DNA from: an uncultured Bacteroidales bacterium
Lineage (GTDB): Bacteria > Bacteroidota > Bacteroidia > Bacteroidales > UBA932
Direction: 5' to 3'
Length of the DNA: 6,111 nucleotides
NCBI GenBank assembly: GCA_900317065.1
Contig: ONFK01000107.1
Span: 1-6,111, forward strand
This document shows, piece after piece, positions 5,143 to 6,111 of this stretch. The notes beneath the pieces were generated by a model. The model saw only the letters and a list, made by a program, of their open reading frames with translations. It did no database searches and was not told the DNA's origin. The position numbers and the translations under genes were made by a program. Position 1 is the stretch's first letter. The number at the start of each line of letters is the position of its first letter.

Positions 5143-6111
5143 ATGGCTAAAGAAAAAAAATTCATCACTTGTGACGGCAATACCGCCGTGGCCGGCATCG
5201 CATACCTTTTCAGCGAGCACGCGGCGATCTATCCCATCACACCATCATCTCCCATGGCAGAAAACATCGACGAATGGGCTGCCCACGGGAAGAAGAACCT
5301 TTGGGGCGAGACCGTAAAGGTCACCGAACTTCAGAGTGAGGCAGGCGCCTCGGGAACAGTGCACGGTTCCCTCCAGGCCGGTGCCCTCACCACCACCTAC
5401 ACCGCTTCCCAGGGCCTTCTGCTGATGATTCCGAATATGTACAAGATCGCTGGCGAAATGCTGCCCGCAGTCTTCCACGTTTCGGCCCGCGCGCTCGCTT
5501 CGCACGCACTTTCCATCTTCGGCGACCATCAGGACGTGATGGCATGCCGCCAGACCGGCTTCGCGCTGCTCGCATCCGGCTCCGTACAGGAAGCCCAGGA
5601 CATGGCGGCCGTAGCCCATCTCTCCGCAATCAAGAGCAGCATCCCCTTCCTGCACTTCTTCGACGGTTTCCGCACCTCGCACGAAATCCAGAAGATCGAG
5701 GCAATCGATGAGGACGACCTCCGGAAGATGGTGAGCACCAAGGCTTTGCAGCAGTTCCGCGAAAGGGCTCTCAATCCCGAGGCTCCCGTCACCCGCGGCA
5801 CCGCCCAGAACGGCGACGTCTACTTCCAGGCCGTCGAGTCCCGCAACAAGGTCTACGACGAAGTTCCCGACGTGGTCGCCCGCTACATGGGCGAGATCGG
5901 CGAAGCTACCGGACGCATCTACCGTCCCTTCGACTACTACGGCGACGCCAACGCGGAGAACATCATCATCGCAATGGGTTCGGTCACCGAGACCATCCGC
6001 GAAACCATCGACTACCTCAACGCACAGGGCCGCAAGTACGGTCTCGTTTCGGTACACCTCTACCGTCCGTTCAGCACCAAGTATCTGCTGAAGGCCATCC
6101 CCGCCTCCGTC
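5143..6111 (+). CDS. nifJ: Pyruvate:ferredoxin (flavodoxin) oxidoreductase, N-terminal part, continues beyond the window
   Basis: The frame is open from the ATG for 323 codons to the right edge; the single-chain enzyme is usually near 1,170-1,200 residues, so roughly a quarter is present. It oxidatively decarboxylates pyruvate with CoA to acetyl-CoA and CO2, passing electrons to ferredoxin or flavodoxin in the cytoplasm of anaerobes. Domain I is recognisable from CDGNTAVAGIAY (10-21) and YPITPSSPMAE (30-40, with Thr33). ELQSEAGASG (62-71) carries Glu66, expected to contact thiamine diphosphate, and TYTASQGL (85-92) follows. HVSARALASHALSIFGDHQD (112-131) carries pyruvate-binding Arg116. The start of domain II appears near NIIIAMGSVTETI. 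The Fe-S and thiamine diphosphate C-terminal domains lie outside the window. The start is fixed by the N-terminus MAKEKKFITCDGN. Confidence 0.97.
   Translation, partial: MAKEKKFITCDGNTAVAGIAYLFSEHAAIYPITPSSPMAENIDEWAAHGKKNLWGETVKVTELQSEAGASGTVHGSLQAGALTTTYTASQGLLLMIPNMYKIAGEMLPAVFHVSARALASHALSIFGDHQDVMACRQTGFALLASGSVQEAQDMAAVAHLSAIKSSIPFLHFFDGFRTSHEIQKIEAIDEDDLRKMVSTKALQQFRERALNPEAPVTRGTAQNGDVYFQAVESRNKVYDEVPDVVARYMGEIGEATGRIYRPFDYYGDANAENIIIAMGSVTETIRETIDYLNAQGRKYGLVSVHLYRPFSTKYLLKAIPASV

Noticed and set aside
5245..6057. 270-codon minus-strand open frame
   Set aside because: Antisense to nifJ, which has unmistakable family motifs throughout this stretch.

Overview
The window looks like a chromosomal segment of a moderately GC-rich member of the Bacteroidota, probably Bacteroidales. 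The promoters fit the Bacteroidota -7 consensus TAnnTTTG: TATATTTG occurs before three transcription units and TAAATTTG before a fourth. There are no convincing Shine-Dalgarno sequences, and leaders are A/T-rich. The protein content also fits: a C10 peptidase fused to a BspA-type leucine-rich-repeat region, an Omp85-type barrel, and a single-chain pyruvate:ferredoxin oxidoreductase. Genus cannot be decided from the sequence.

Left part (1-3836), all on the minus strand. Reading in the direction of transcription, an Omp85-superfamily outer-membrane barrel without POTRA domains (3836-2454) comes first. It overlaps the nominal start of a small winged-helix, AlkZ-related protein (2487-1684). A 161-nt gap follows that holds two near-identical 33-nt palindromic repeats. 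Then comes a secreted C10 (streptopain/SpeB-like) cysteine peptidase with the beginning of an LRR domain, which starts at 1522 and runs off the left edge.

Middle (3837-4153). This short intergenic region holds a tRNA-Arg(CCG) gene on the minus strand. A perfect 19-bp hairpin starts inside the tRNA 3' end, and a second 9-bp hairpin abuts it exactly. On the other side of the tRNA lies a mirror-symmetric pair of -7 elements that appear to drive the tRNA leftward and fabD rightward.

Right part (4154-6111), plus strand, housekeeping metabolism. fabD (malonyl-CoA:ACP transacylase, complete) is followed after 98 nt by nifJ/por (pyruvate:ferredoxin oxidoreductase, first 323 codons only). One supplies malonyl-ACP for fatty-acid synthesis and the other makes acetyl-CoA from pyruvate. 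A perfect 16-bp palindrome abuts the nifJ start codon.

I do not see a CRISPR array, an insertion sequence, a phage module or a clear new defence system. The most unusual signals are non-coding: the palindromic repeat pair, the hairpin fused to the tRNA 3' end, the mirror-image promoters, and the hairpin at the omp/AlkZ-like junction.
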